Shown here: positions 24,270 through 30,897 of the stretch, in pieces
Layout: every line of letters starts with the position of its first letter
How positions within the stretch are numbered: the first letter of the stretch is position 1
Assembly: GCA_043820045.1 (NCBI GenBank)
Contig: JBDREF010000457.1
Location: forward strand, 1 to 30,897
Direction: 5' to 3'
DNA from: JBDREF01 sp043820045
GTDB taxonomy: Bacteria > Planctomycetota > Phycisphaerae > Sedimentisphaerales > Anaerobacaceae
DNA: 30,897 nucleotides
Translations under genes and position numbers: made by a program
Notes under the pieces: model-generated
The model's input: only the letters and a program-made list of their open reading frames with translations
Told to the model about the DNA's origin: nothing
The model's database searches: none

Positions 24270-24649
24270 ATGCAACATGAGGAACTGACACAGAGAATTA
24301 TCGCCGCCGCTTATCACGTGTACAATAAGATGGGCTTCGGTTTTTTGGAATCCGTTTATGAAAAGTGTTTATTGATCGAGCTGAGAAAGGGTGGCCTTCA
24401 AGCTGAATCGCAGAAGCCTGTTATCGTCAGATATGAGGACTGAGGTTGTTGGAGAGTTCAAAGCACGACGTCATAGTTGAAGATACAGTTATATTGGAGT
24501 TAAAATCGGTCAGGCAGATTACGCAGGCCCATGAGGTACAGTTGGTCAACTACCTTGTCGCGACGGGCAAACCGGTAGGACTAATACTAAACTTTGGTGA
24601 ACAGAAGGTTGAGGTTAAACGGAAAGTCAGAGAATTAGGGAGGGATTGA
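24270..24649 (+). pseudogene. GxxExxY family protein, broken by two frameshifts
   Basis: The first frame (ATG 24270) reads MQHEELTQRIIAAAYHVYNK and holds the family motif GFLESVY (G-x-x-E-x-x-Y, residues 24-30). It stops at TGA 24441-24443 after VIVRYED. The protein continues as VVGEFKA one frame on (24445-24465), then as DVIVEDTVILELKSV one frame further (24467-24649). The last part has the D...ELK signature of this PD-(D/E)XK-like family and ends KVEVKRKVRELGRD. Both breaks look like single-base gains (at about 24438-24444 and 24460-24466). Restored length is about 125 residues, normal for the family. The biochemical role of GxxExxY proteins is unknown. A remaining frame from 24446 could give only the C-terminal half. 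Confidence 0.85.
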
Positions 24650-24655
24650 CGGGAT

Positions 24656-24690
24656 GAATTATCAGGTTTATCCTGTTATCCTGTCAAAAA
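24656..24690 (-). repeat. Right inverted repeat of the GxxExxY cassette
   Basis: On the minus strand it reads TTTTTGACAGGATAACAGGA onward, matching the left arm at about 27 of 30 positions over the best block. It ends exactly at the right 18-bp direct repeat. Confidence 0.7.
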
Positions 24691-24708
24691 TGTAAACGCG
24701 TTCCGTGA
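24691..24708 (+). repeat. Right copy of the 18-bp direct repeat
   Basis: Exact copy of 24156-24173. It lies 55 bp before the rpsP start and is non-coding here. Confidence 0.85.
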
Positions 24709-24763
24709 CTCGAATCGGTGATGTCACGGAAATTAATCATAACGAGTTGTAAAGGAGAAAACT

Positions 24764-25393
24764 ATGGCAGTGAAATTGAGAATGACAAGGATGGGCAGGC
24801 GTCATCGCCCGTTCTTTAGAATCAATGCGGTCGAATCGCGTACACCCCGTGACGGCAGGGTGCTCGAGAAGCTGGGTCATTATGACCCAATCGAGAAGGA
24901 CCAGGCCAAGCAGCTTGTACTCAACCGCGAGCGCACGGAGTACTGGCTTGAGAAGGGTGCGATACCGAGCGACGCCGTCTCGGAGATACTGCTTCGCCAG
25001 GGTATAAAACACAAATACGCCGAACAGAAATCCGCCCGCCGGGGAAGAGCCAAAGCTATTGCCCATGTCAAGGGCAAGCTGTTCGATGAGACTCAGAGAA
25101 TAGCCGCTAAGAAAGCAGCCGAGGCAGTAGAAGCCAAGGCCAAGGCGGAAGCTGAAGCCAAAGCCAAGGCGGAAGCCGACGCCAAGGCCAAAGCAGAGGC
25201 CGAGGCCAAGGCCAAAGCGGAAGCGGAAGCTAAAGCCGACGCCGATGCCAAGGCCCGAGCCGACGCCGAGGCCAAGGCAAGAGCGGAAGCTGAAGCTAAG
25301 GCCGAAGCAGCCGCCGCAGCGGCGGAGGAAGAGAAGAACGCCGAGCCTGAAGCTGAAGCGGCGGAGGAAAAAACCGAGGACGATGCCAAATAG
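24764..25393 (+). CDS. rpsP: 30S ribosomal protein S16 with a long Ala/Lys/Glu tail
   Basis: Residues 1-85 are a standard S16: MAVKLRMTRMGRRHRPFFRI, then LEKLGHYDP and a helix ending LLRQG. S16 binds 16S rRNA early in 30S assembly. A normal S16 has about 80-100 residues; this one has 209. Residues about 115-190 are a repetitive, highly charged AKAEAEAKAKAEADAK helix, and the last 20 residues are acidic (EEEKNAEPEAEAAEE). The periodic codons make the DNA repetitive over about 25105-25380. AAAGGAG lies 6 bases upstream of the ATG. The stop is 34 bp before trmD; rimM is missing between them. Confidence 0.97.
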   Translation: MAVKLRMTRMGRRHRPFFRINAVESRTPRDGRVLEKLGHYDPIEKDQAKQLVLNRERTEYWLEKGAIPSDAVSEILLRQGIKHKYAEQKSARRGRAKAIAHVKGKLFDETQRIAAKKAAEAVEAKAKAEAEAKAKAEADAKAKAEAEAKAKAEAEAKADADAKARADAEAKARAEAEAKAEAAAAAAEEEKNAEPEAEAAEEKTEDDAK

Positions 25394-25427
25394 GAATCGG
25401 CTTGCCGCTGATTGACAGATAAGAGCG

Positions 25428-26126
25428 ATGAGGATTGACATCCTTACTCTTTTCCCGCAGGTATTCGAATCGCCTTTGAGCTGCTCGATATTGAAGAGGG
25501 CCCAGGACAACGGGCTGATCGAAATTGCTCTGACCGACATCAGGGATTTTTCAGCGGACAGCTACAGGAAGGTCGATGACAAACCATATGGCGGCGGGCC
25601 AGGTATGGTTATGATGCCCGGCCCCGTTTTCGATTGCTTCGAGCACGTCCGTAAGCTCTCGCCCGACAAATGCAGGGTCATTCTGCTGACGCCGCAGGGA
25701 CAGAAGTTCGACCAGGCTAAAGCTCGCGAGCTGAGCAGCGAGAAACGCTTGATTCTTATCGCCGGCAAATACGAAGGATTCGACGAGCGAATTCGCACCG
25801 GCCTCGGGGCCGAGCAGATCTCCATAGGAGACTATGTTCTGAGCGGCGGCGAATTGGCCGCCATGGTAATAATCGATGCGGTGGCCAGGTTGCTGGCCGG
25901 CGCGCTGGGCGACGAAACTAGCGCTAAAGACGACTCATTCAGCGATGGACTTCTGGAATATCCGCAGTACACAAGACCTGAGGTCTTTCGCGGAATGAAG
26001 GTGCCCGACATTCTGCTGAGCGGCGACCACGCCAAAATCGCCGAATGGCGGCGGCGCCAGGCACTCGAACGAACAAGAAAATGGCGACCGGATCTCTTAA
26101 GAGAGACCAAAGAAAGGGAGATTTGA
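25428..26126 (+). CDS. trmD: tRNA (guanine37-N1)-methyltransferase TrmD
   Basis: TrmD methylates G37 next to the anticodon in tRNAs reading CNN codons, such as the tRNA-Leu(CAG) in this window, and prevents frameshifting. The protein starts MRIDILTLFPQVFESPLSCS. The trefoil-knot SAM site includes KPYGGGPGMVMMPGP, ILLTPQGQKFDQ, IAGKYEGFDERI and SIGDYVLSGGE. The C-terminal region has LLEYPQYTRPEVFRGMKVPD and IAEWRRRQALERT. At 232 residues it is normal. It lies downstream of rpsP and 3 bp before the methyltransferase/ATP-grasp fusion, so the three are probably one transcript. Confidence 0.97.
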   Translation: MRIDILTLFPQVFESPLSCSILKRAQDNGLIEIALTDIRDFSADSYRKVDDKPYGGGPGMVMMPGPVFDCFEHVRKLSPDKCRVILLTPQGQKFDQAKARELSSEKRLILIAGKYEGFDERIRTGLGAEQISIGDYVLSGGELAAMVIIDAVARLLAGALGDETSAKDDSFSDGLLEYPQYTRPEVFRGMKVPDILLSGDHAKIAEWRRRQALERTRKWRPDLLRETKEREI

Positions 26127-26129
26127 ATC

Positions 26130-28166
26130 ATGAAAGAAAAGGAGCAGGTCCCCGCCGGAAAACCGGCTCAAAAGGCCAAAAGCGCATCAGAAGGTGCAAG
26201 GTCACTTGGGCCGGTCCCCAACCTCGAGGAGCACGTTGACCCTGAGTGGTGGCGGCAGATTTTCAATGCCACATATCTGAAAACAGACGGCGATGTCGTT
26301 GACGATCCGCAGGTCACCTCAAGGGATGTCGATGTCTTTTGCGGGATTCTCAATGCGTCTCCGGAGACAAGGATTCTGGACCTGTGCTGCGGGCAGGGAC
26401 GGATCTCTCTCGAACTGGCCAAACGCGGATTCACCAATGTCGAGGGGGTTGACCGGTCACACTACCTGATCCAGAAGGCCAAAGCTCAGGCCAAGAAAGA
26501 GGGGCTCAGCCTAAAATTCAGGGAAGGAGATGCCAGGAAGCTGCGTTATCCCGCCGACACGTTCGACGTGGTCATGGTTCTGGGAAACAGCTTCGGCTAT
26601 TTCGAGACCGCCGAAGACGACATGCGGGTCGTCAAAGAGGTTATGCGCATCCTGAAGCCGTGGGGCAGAGTGCTGATTGAAGCTGCCGACGGAGACTATC
26701 TGAGGAAGAAGTTCCAGCCCCGGTCATGGGAGTGGATTGACAAGAAGTTTTTTGTCTGCCGGGAAAGGTCCCTGTCGCTGGACAAACAGCGGTTGATCTC
26801 CCGTGAAGTGGTAACTCACGTCGAGAAGGGCGTCGTCGCCGACCAGTTCTACGCCGAACGGCTGTACACCAGGAAGAGCATCAAGGAGCTGCTCGAAAAG
26901 GCCGGCTTGACGGATGTCACCATCCATTGCCAGATATCGAGCGATTCCCAGCGAAATCAAGACCTTGGAATGATGGAAAAGCGCATCATTCTGACCTCCG
27001 TAATCAGGAAAGACTGGATGCCGAGAAAACGGAAAAAGGAGTTCAAGAACGTCACCGTTTTATTCGGCGACCCGCGAAAGCCCGATGCGTTGAAGCCTTT
27101 ATGCGTATTTGACGATGACGATTTCTACACGATTGACCAGCTCAAAGACGCTCTGAGAGAACTCGGCGCGTACCGGTACACGTATCTCAACAATCACGAC
27201 ACGCTTTTCAACGATCTGACCAAAGTCGGGACCAAAACGGATTTTGTCTTGAACTTATGCGACGAGGGCTACTACAACGACCCAAGGAAGGAGCTTCACG
27301 TCCCCGCTCTGTTGGAAATGCTCAACATATCTTATACCGGGGGCGGCCCTCAGTGCCTTGCTTTCTGCTACGACAAGTCCCTCGTGCGCGGAATTGCCAA
27401 AGAGATGGAAATCCCGGTTCCGGAAGCTTTCTTCATCAGGGCGGAGGACAGCACCTTCGAACTGCCGTTCGGATTTCCTGTTATTGTCAAGCCCAACTTC
27501 GGCGATTCGAGCTTCGGAATAACACAAAGAAGCGTCGCCAGCTCAGCCGAGCAGCTTGTCAACGCCATCTCCGAGATAAGAGAGAAGTTCGGATATGATA
27601 AGCCCGTTCTGATCGAAGAATTCCTGAACGGCAAAGATTTCACCGTGGGTATCATCGGCAATCCGCCGGAATCGTACACGGTTCTGCCCATCATCCAGGA
27701 AGACTACTCCGCTCTGCCTGCGGGCCTGCCCAGAATATGCGGGTACGAGGCCAAGTGGATGCCGGATTCGCCGTATTGGCAGATCAAGTCCGTTCCGGCC
27801 GACCTGCCGGAAGACATGGAGAAATTCGTCGTCGAGTGTTGCCTTAAGCTCTTCGAGAGGCTCGAGTGCAGAGATTACTGCCGGATCGACTGGAGAGTTG
27901 ACTCGCAGGGAAATCCGAAGATACTCGAAGTCAACCCGAATCCGGGCTGGTGCTGGGACGGGCATCTGGCAAAAATGGCCAAGCTTGCGGGGATTTCATA
28001 TTCGCAAATGCTCGGCGAGATAGTTCGGGCTGCCGAAGAGCGATTGAGTGCCCAGGTGCCCGCGGACAAGGATGCGATATCGGAATCTCCTGAAATACCG
28101 ATACAAGGTACCGGGCAGACGAATGCAAAATCCGAGACGACGCGCATCTCAATATCTGGCGCCTGA
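26130..28166 (+). CDS. Fusion of a class I methyltransferase and a D-Ala-D-Ala-ligase-like ATP-grasp enzyme
   Basis: The 678-residue protein has two enzymes. Residues about 35-295 are a Rossmann methyltransferase with SAM motif I ILDLCCGQGR (82-91), acidic loop VEGVDRS (104-110) and motif GDARKLRYPADTFDVVMVLG. Residues about 305-640 look like a D-alanine-D-alanine-ligase-type ATP-grasp protein: VIVKPNFGDSSFGI (451-464, ATP-binding Lys and loop), LIEEFLNGKDFTVG (495-508) and the metal-binding RIDWRVDSQGNPKILEVNPNPG region (585-606). An N-terminal pre-ATP-grasp domain starts NVTVLFGDPRKP. The C-terminal 40 residues are low-complexity. Start: AAGGGAG sits inside the end of trmD and the ATG is 3 bp after its stop. 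The substrate is unknown; amide or peptide ligation coupled to methylation is inferred. Confidence 0.85.
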   Translation: MKEKEQVPAGKPAQKAKSASEGARSLGPVPNLEEHVDPEWWRQIFNATYLKTDGDVVDDPQVTSRDVDVFCGILNASPETRILDLCCGQGRISLELAKRGFTNVEGVDRSHYLIQKAKAQAKKEGLSLKFREGDARKLRYPADTFDVVMVLGNSFGYFETAEDDMRVVKEVMRILKPWGRVLIEAADGDYLRKKFQPRSWEWIDKKFFVCRERSLSLDKQRLISREVVTHVEKGVVADQFYAERLYTRKSIKELLEKAGLTDVTIHCQISSDSQRNQDLGMMEKRIILTSVIRKDWMPRKRKKEFKNVTVLFGDPRKPDALKPLCVFDDDDFYTIDQLKDALRELGAYRYTYLNNHDTLFNDLTKVGTKTDFVLNLCDEGYYNDPRKELHVPALLEMLNISYTGGGPQCLAFCYDKSLVRGIAKEMEIPVPEAFFIRAEDSTFELPFGFPVIVKPNFGDSSFGITQRSVASSAEQLVNAISEIREKFGYDKPVLIEEFLNGKDFTVGIIGNPPESYTVLPIIQEDYSALPAGLPRICGYEAKWMPDSPYWQIKSVPADLPEDMEKFVVECCLKLFERLECRDYCRIDWRVDSQGNPKILEVNPNPGWCWDGHLAKMAKLAGISYSQMLGEIVRAAEERLSAQVPADKDAISESPEIPIQGTGQTNAKSETTRISISGA

Positions 28167-28192
28167 TAGTTCCGCAAGAACGAGAATATTCG

Positions 28193-28223
28193 AACAGCCC
28201 GGTGGAAATACCGCCGGGCTGTT
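28193..28223. terminator. Strong hairpin between convergent genes
   Basis: A 13-bp stem (28193-28205 with 28211-28223, one G-U pair) has the 5-base loop AAATA. On the plus strand a TTTGCGTTCT run follows. It serves the trmD-fusion transcript and perhaps also the fucosidase transcript coming the other way. Confidence 0.65.
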
Positions 28224-28288
28224 TGCGTTCTCAGTATGGTTTCCATTCGAGGATTGAGACCGGTTGAGGTGCGATGGCTTCCGCCTCG

Positions 28289-29569
28289 TCATTGTCCCTC
28301 TGGCCGACTTTCTGCACAAGAATGTGGAGGACTTTTGACCGGGTCCAAAGCTCGGTGTCGTAAGTCGGTTCCCAACGTGCGTTTCGCCAGCACCACGTTC
28401 GCATCTTCGTCGTAGAAGGCGACGTACTGAGTATCCTCGTGGGTCACAACTGAATTGCGTCTGAAAACGACAGCATTGACGGAGTTTTTCGCCCAGCCGT
28501 TCGCGACGGGAACCATCCGAGGATTTTCCGTTGCTCCGGTCGCGTTCAACAGCGTCGCGACCTCCTGCATGCGTTTCAGATGGACGCCGGAAATCAGGCC
28601 GTCCCTGTCCGGCGGGACGTTGAGCAGATAGTTGGCATTTCGCTCGTTGCAGAGCTTGAGCATCTCGACGATTTGCCGGGCGTCTTTTGTGTGCTCGGGC
28701 CCGTCCGCTGTGTTCCAGAACCATGTGCGCGAGATCTTGTCGCAGACCTCTGCCGGCATAGTGTTGCCCTCAGGCGGCATGCCTTTGGGGCTCCAGGGCA
28801 ATTCGCAGCCGTACACGTCGGACTCACTGAGGTCGTGAGCGTTGTTGCCGATTACCAGGCATCTCGGCTGCAACGATCTGACGTGCATCCTGATTTCCTG
28901 CCAGCGAGAGAATGTGTACCTATTCCTGTACTGGTCGATCCATAGCAGATCGATCGGGCCGTAGTCGGTCAGCAGCTCCGTTAACTGCTTCTTGATGAAC
29001 CCGACATAGTCGCCCGCCGCCTCGGGCGGCAATCCGTGAAGGTCGGGCTTGCCTTCGGGCACAGCACTGCTGTGTAGGGGATTCGAGAAATCACCTGGGA
29101 AACAATAGTAGAAGCCGACCTTGAGCCCGTGCGCACGGAACGCATCCACAAACTCGCGAACGATGTCACCTTTGCCGTTCTTGTAGTTGCGAAAGTCGGC
29201 GACATCATGATTGGTGTGATGGCTGTCCCAAAGGCACCATCCGCCGGTATGCTTGACCGTGAGCACGGCGTACTTAATGCCGGCGGCATGAGCCACATTG
29301 GCCCACTGACGGCAATTTAGCTTGTCGGGCTTGAAAAGTGCCGGATCTTCGTAGCCGTTGGCCCATTCGCGATTGATGTAAGTAGCCATGTTGAAGTGGA
29401 TGAACAGCCCGAACCGCAGCTTCAAGAAGTCTTCCTGCAGCTCTGTCCTGTCGGTTGCTACATTTGGAGCGGAATTTCTGCCGGATGGCGTTTCTGCCCT
29501 CTGCCCCAATGCAGCGGCACCGCTGATAAAAAGGACGGCCAGAACTGCGACTCGCGACGACCGCGACAT
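28289..29569 (-). CDS. Exported alpha-L-fucosidase-like enzyme (GH29) with disrupted C-terminal region
   Basis: The 426-residue protein has a signal peptide (about 1-22). GH29 features include LRFGLFIHFNMATYINREWA (51-70), YAVLTVKHTGGWCLWDS (100-116), GFYYCFPGDFSNP, and the nucleophile region DLLWIDQYRN with Asp212. GNNAHDL, WFWN and NYLLNVPPDRDG (313-324) are further fucosidase-type motifs. It should remove fucose from glycans outside the cytoplasm. After residue 355 the sequence changes to NGWAKNSVNAVVFRRNSVVT and QYVAFYDEDANVVLAKRTLG, which resembles the start of a BNR_4-type repeat domain, then turns into unlikely sequence and stops. Another frame resumes a protein-like tail (about 28366-28231, KVLHILVQKVGQRDND ... 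VSILEWKPY). The start at ATG 29569 fits the signal peptide; the frame is open from 29764. Confidence 0.8.
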   Translation of the reverse strand: MSRSSRVAVLAVLFISGAAALGQRAETPSGRNSAPNVATDRTELQEDFLKLRFGLFIHFNMATYINREWANGYEDPALFKPDKLNCRQWANVAHAAGIKYAVLTVKHTGGWCLWDSHHTNHDVADFRNYKNGKGDIVREFVDAFRAHGLKVGFYYCFPGDFSNPLHSSAVPEGKPDLHGLPPEAAGDYVGFIKKQLTELLTDYGPIDLLWIDQYRNRYTFSRWQEIRMHVRSLQPRCLVIGNNAHDLSESDVYGCELPWSPKGMPPEGNTMPAEVCDKISRTWFWNTADGPEHTKDARQIVEMLKLCNERNANYLLNVPPDRDGLISGVHLKRMQEVATLLNATGATENPRMVPVANGWAKNSVNAVVFRRNSVVTHEDTQYVAFYDEDANVVLAKRTLGTDLRHRALDPVKSPPHSCAESRPEGQ

Positions 29570-29873
29570 CAGCCGGTGAATTCTCTCGTTTTGCCCTTTT
29601 GATTCCAATTCAATAGCCCTCTGGTAATGGCGCAAGCCTAAACTACGACAGCAGCACGTGCAAGTGCAAATCTGGCAGTGGTAGGGAATCTTCAGTTTGA
29701 GATTCTTTGGGGGCGGTAGTCTTCTGGCGGGAGCAGTTGCGTGTTTTACGTGTACTGCCCCCAACTGCTATCTAATGGCGGTACTCTGTCTTTTCTCGTA
29801 CCCGTTTGTGTGTCTCTCTCAGCATATTATTTGAGCACCGTGCGCAGCGAGCGGGCTCGGTACGATTATACAT
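29570..29873. other. Gap between TatD-family and fucosidase genes
   Basis: It should hold the fucosidase promoter and leader on the minus strand. The fucosidase frame continues open to 29764 but encodes a Cys-rich, unlikely leader. I see no supported gene, hairpin or repeat. Confidence 0.5.
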
Positions 29874-30656
29874 TTACGGCAGGTCGAAGAAGCTCTTGCT
29901 GGTGGCGGTCACGGCCTCGGCGAAATCGGGCAGGGGCATCTGCTTCAACTCGGCGAAGCACCCGGCGGTGTGAACCATCAGGGCCGGCTCGTTTATCTTC
30001 TGCTTTCGCATCGGCTCCGGCGACATGTACGGGCAATCCGTCTCCAACATCAATCTGTCCGTCGGCACAATCCCGACGGCCCGGCGAAGGGACTCGGCGT
30101 TTTTGAACGTAACGACGCCGGTAACAGAGATGTAAAAGCCGTAATCGAGAACAATCCGTGCCTGATCGGCCGAGCCGCCGAAGCAGTGAAAGACCACTCC
30201 TTTGAGCCGGCCTTCGAGCCGGATGAACTGATCCAGAATGTCCATCGTCTCATCGAAGGCCTCCCGGCAGTGAATAATCACCGGCAGGTTCATCTCTCTG
30301 GCGATTTTCAACTGGGCGGTGAAGGCCCGCCTCTGGTCCGGCCGTGGGGAAAAGTCGTAGTGAAAATCCAGCCCCGTCTCGCCCAGCGCCACGACCTTTT
30401 CGCCCCGGGCAAGCTCTTTCAATTCGGCGATTGTCCGGCCCGTGACATCTTTGGCGTCGTGCGGATGGATTCCGACTGCGGCGTAAACGTTCTCGAACCG
30501 GTTTGCAAGCTCGACGGCCCTTAAGTTGTGCTGCGGGTCGGTGCCTACGGTCAGCCACCCGGTGACACCCGCAGACCGGCTGCGCGCCAGGACATTCTCA
30601 ATATCCCCGGCCAACTGCTCGAACGTCAAATGACAATGTGTATCAATCAGCTCCAT
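29874..30656 (-). CDS. TatD-family metal-dependent DNase/hydrolase
   Basis: The 260-residue protein is a TIM-barrel hydrolase of the TatD family. Metal ligands are visible: DTHCH (His7, His9), GETGLDF (Glu93), VIIHCR (His129), VFHCFGG (His157) and LETDCPY (Asp207). Length is typical. Family members have 3'-5' exonuclease or DNase activity linked to DNA repair and quality control, though the name comes from the Tat operon. The ATG has a weak GGGA site upstream. It follows a YraN-like gene with a 8 bp gap, so the two are probably an operon. Confidence 0.93.
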   Translation of the reverse strand: MELIDTHCHLTFEQLAGDIENVLARSRSAGVTGWLTVGTDPQHNLRAVELANRFENVYAAVGIHPHDAKDVTGRTIAELKELARGEKVVALGETGLDFHYDFSPRPDQRRAFTAQLKIAREMNLPVIIHCREAFDETMDILDQFIRLEGRLKGVVFHCFGGSADQARIVLDYGFYISVTGVVTFKNAESLRRAVGIVPTDRLMLETDCPYMSPEPMRKQKINEPALMVHTAGCFAELKQMPLPDFAEAVTATSKSFFDLP

Positions 30657-30664
30657 CTTTTTCC

Positions 30665-30897
30665 CTATGGCACAAAGGCGTTTTCGTAGTGTCTTATCTG
30701 AGTCGGGGTTTTTTCGCCTAATACTATTGTCACAACGTCGAAACGAAATGGTCGCTCCTCGATATTGTTGGTTGCAAGGAAATAACGAGCAGTCCTGAGC
30801 ATCCTGGTTTTCTTCGCTCCGGTTACGGCCGACTCCGACGGGCCGAAATCCTCGTTCGCCCTGGTCTTTACCTCGACGAAGACAATTGCCCCGTCCA
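30665..30897 (-). CDS. yraN: YraN/UPF0102 family nuclease-like protein, C-terminal part (cut by window edge)
   Basis: The last 77 codons are present. The fragment starts DGAIVFVEVKTRANEDFG, the conserved VFVEVKTR strand of the UPF0102 family, a PD-(D/E)XK nuclease fold with the E-x-K pair visible. Family features continue: KTRMLRTARYFLATN and RFDVVTIVL. The beginning of the gene lies beyond the window. It is followed by the TatD-family gene in the same direction. Cellular function of the family is not well established. Confidence 0.88.
   Translation of the reverse strand, partial: DGAIVFVEVKTRANEDFGPSESAVTGAKKTRMLRTARYFLATNNIEERPFRFDVVTIVLGEKTPTQIRHYENAFVP

Larger units (their letters stand above)
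24174..24690. mobile_element. Small transposon-like cassette carrying a GxxExxY gene
   Basis: The cassette is about 517 bp and lies between the two 18-bp direct repeats. Near its ends are inverted repeats: 24185-24218 and 24656-24690. Over the best 30 bases (GACAGGATAACAGGAT... against the reverse complement of the right arm) about 27 match. The right arm touches the direct repeat; the left arm is 11 bp inside. The only cargo is a broken GxxExxY gene. No transposase is present, so it would have to move in trans. Confidence 0.65.

Noticed and set aside
24737..25540. Minus-strand frame with FGLGLGFG-type repeats opposite rpsP
   Set aside because: The apparent repeat protein is the reverse of the S16 Ala/Lys/Glu tail codons.

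Overview
The window looks like chromosomal DNA of a Planctomycetota bacterium, most likely of the Phycisphaerae/Sedimentisphaerales type. This rests on gene content, not on a database search: PEP-CTERM exported proteins, an H-X9-DG-type prepilin-like protein, a Tat-exported sulfatase, exported glycoside hydrolases (GH53, GH29), and a planctomycete-like Ffh sequence. The DNA is moderately GC-rich, with many genes on each strand.

Layout. 1-69: the 5' end of an IS110-type transposase runs off the left edge. 191-898: an unrecognised two-TM protein. 899-1486: a gene-free patch of repeats, including a strict 22-bp-period array (1221-1365) and an imperfect inverted repeat. 1487-11134 (minus strand): a type IV pilus/type II secretion-like assembly locus, read as promoter - small ORF - pilB - pilC - major prepilin - hairpin - pilM - pilN - pilO - short ParA-like ATPase - PilP/GspC-like - secretin - terminator. 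11403: tRNA-Leu(CAG). 11616-13301: two polytopic membrane proteins. 13575-15285: two PEP-CTERM proteins, one with its frame broken at an (AT)5 run. 16057-17445: membrane-anchored cadherin/Ig-like repeat protein. 17808-18563: prepilin-like H-X9-DG protein with a near-consensus promoter. 18683-20571: GH53 galactanase and an orphan SecD-head-like lipoprotein.

20817-28166 (plus strand) is a remodelled ffh-rpsP-trmD neighbourhood. A sulfatase and a small hypothetical gene lie between ffh and rpsP, together with a transposon-like cassette carrying a broken GxxExxY gene. rimM is absent between rpsP and trmD. The trmD partner is a methyltransferase/ATP-grasp fusion instead of rplS. 28289-30897 (minus strand): GH29 fucosidase with a scarred C-terminus, a TatD-family nuclease and the 3' end of a YraN/UPF0102 gene.

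How the genes work together: PilB is the motor ATPase, PilC the platform, PilM/N/O/P the alignment complex, the secretin the outer-membrane pore, and the prepilin the fibre subunit. No PilT-like retraction ATPase and no prepilin peptidase are in the window. The most unusual items are the GxxExxY cassette (inverted repeats plus an 18-bp direct duplication), the 22-bp array, the 99-residue ParA-like protein in the pilus operon, the methyltransferase/ATP-grasp fusion, the SecD-head lipoprotein and the (AT)5 frame break.
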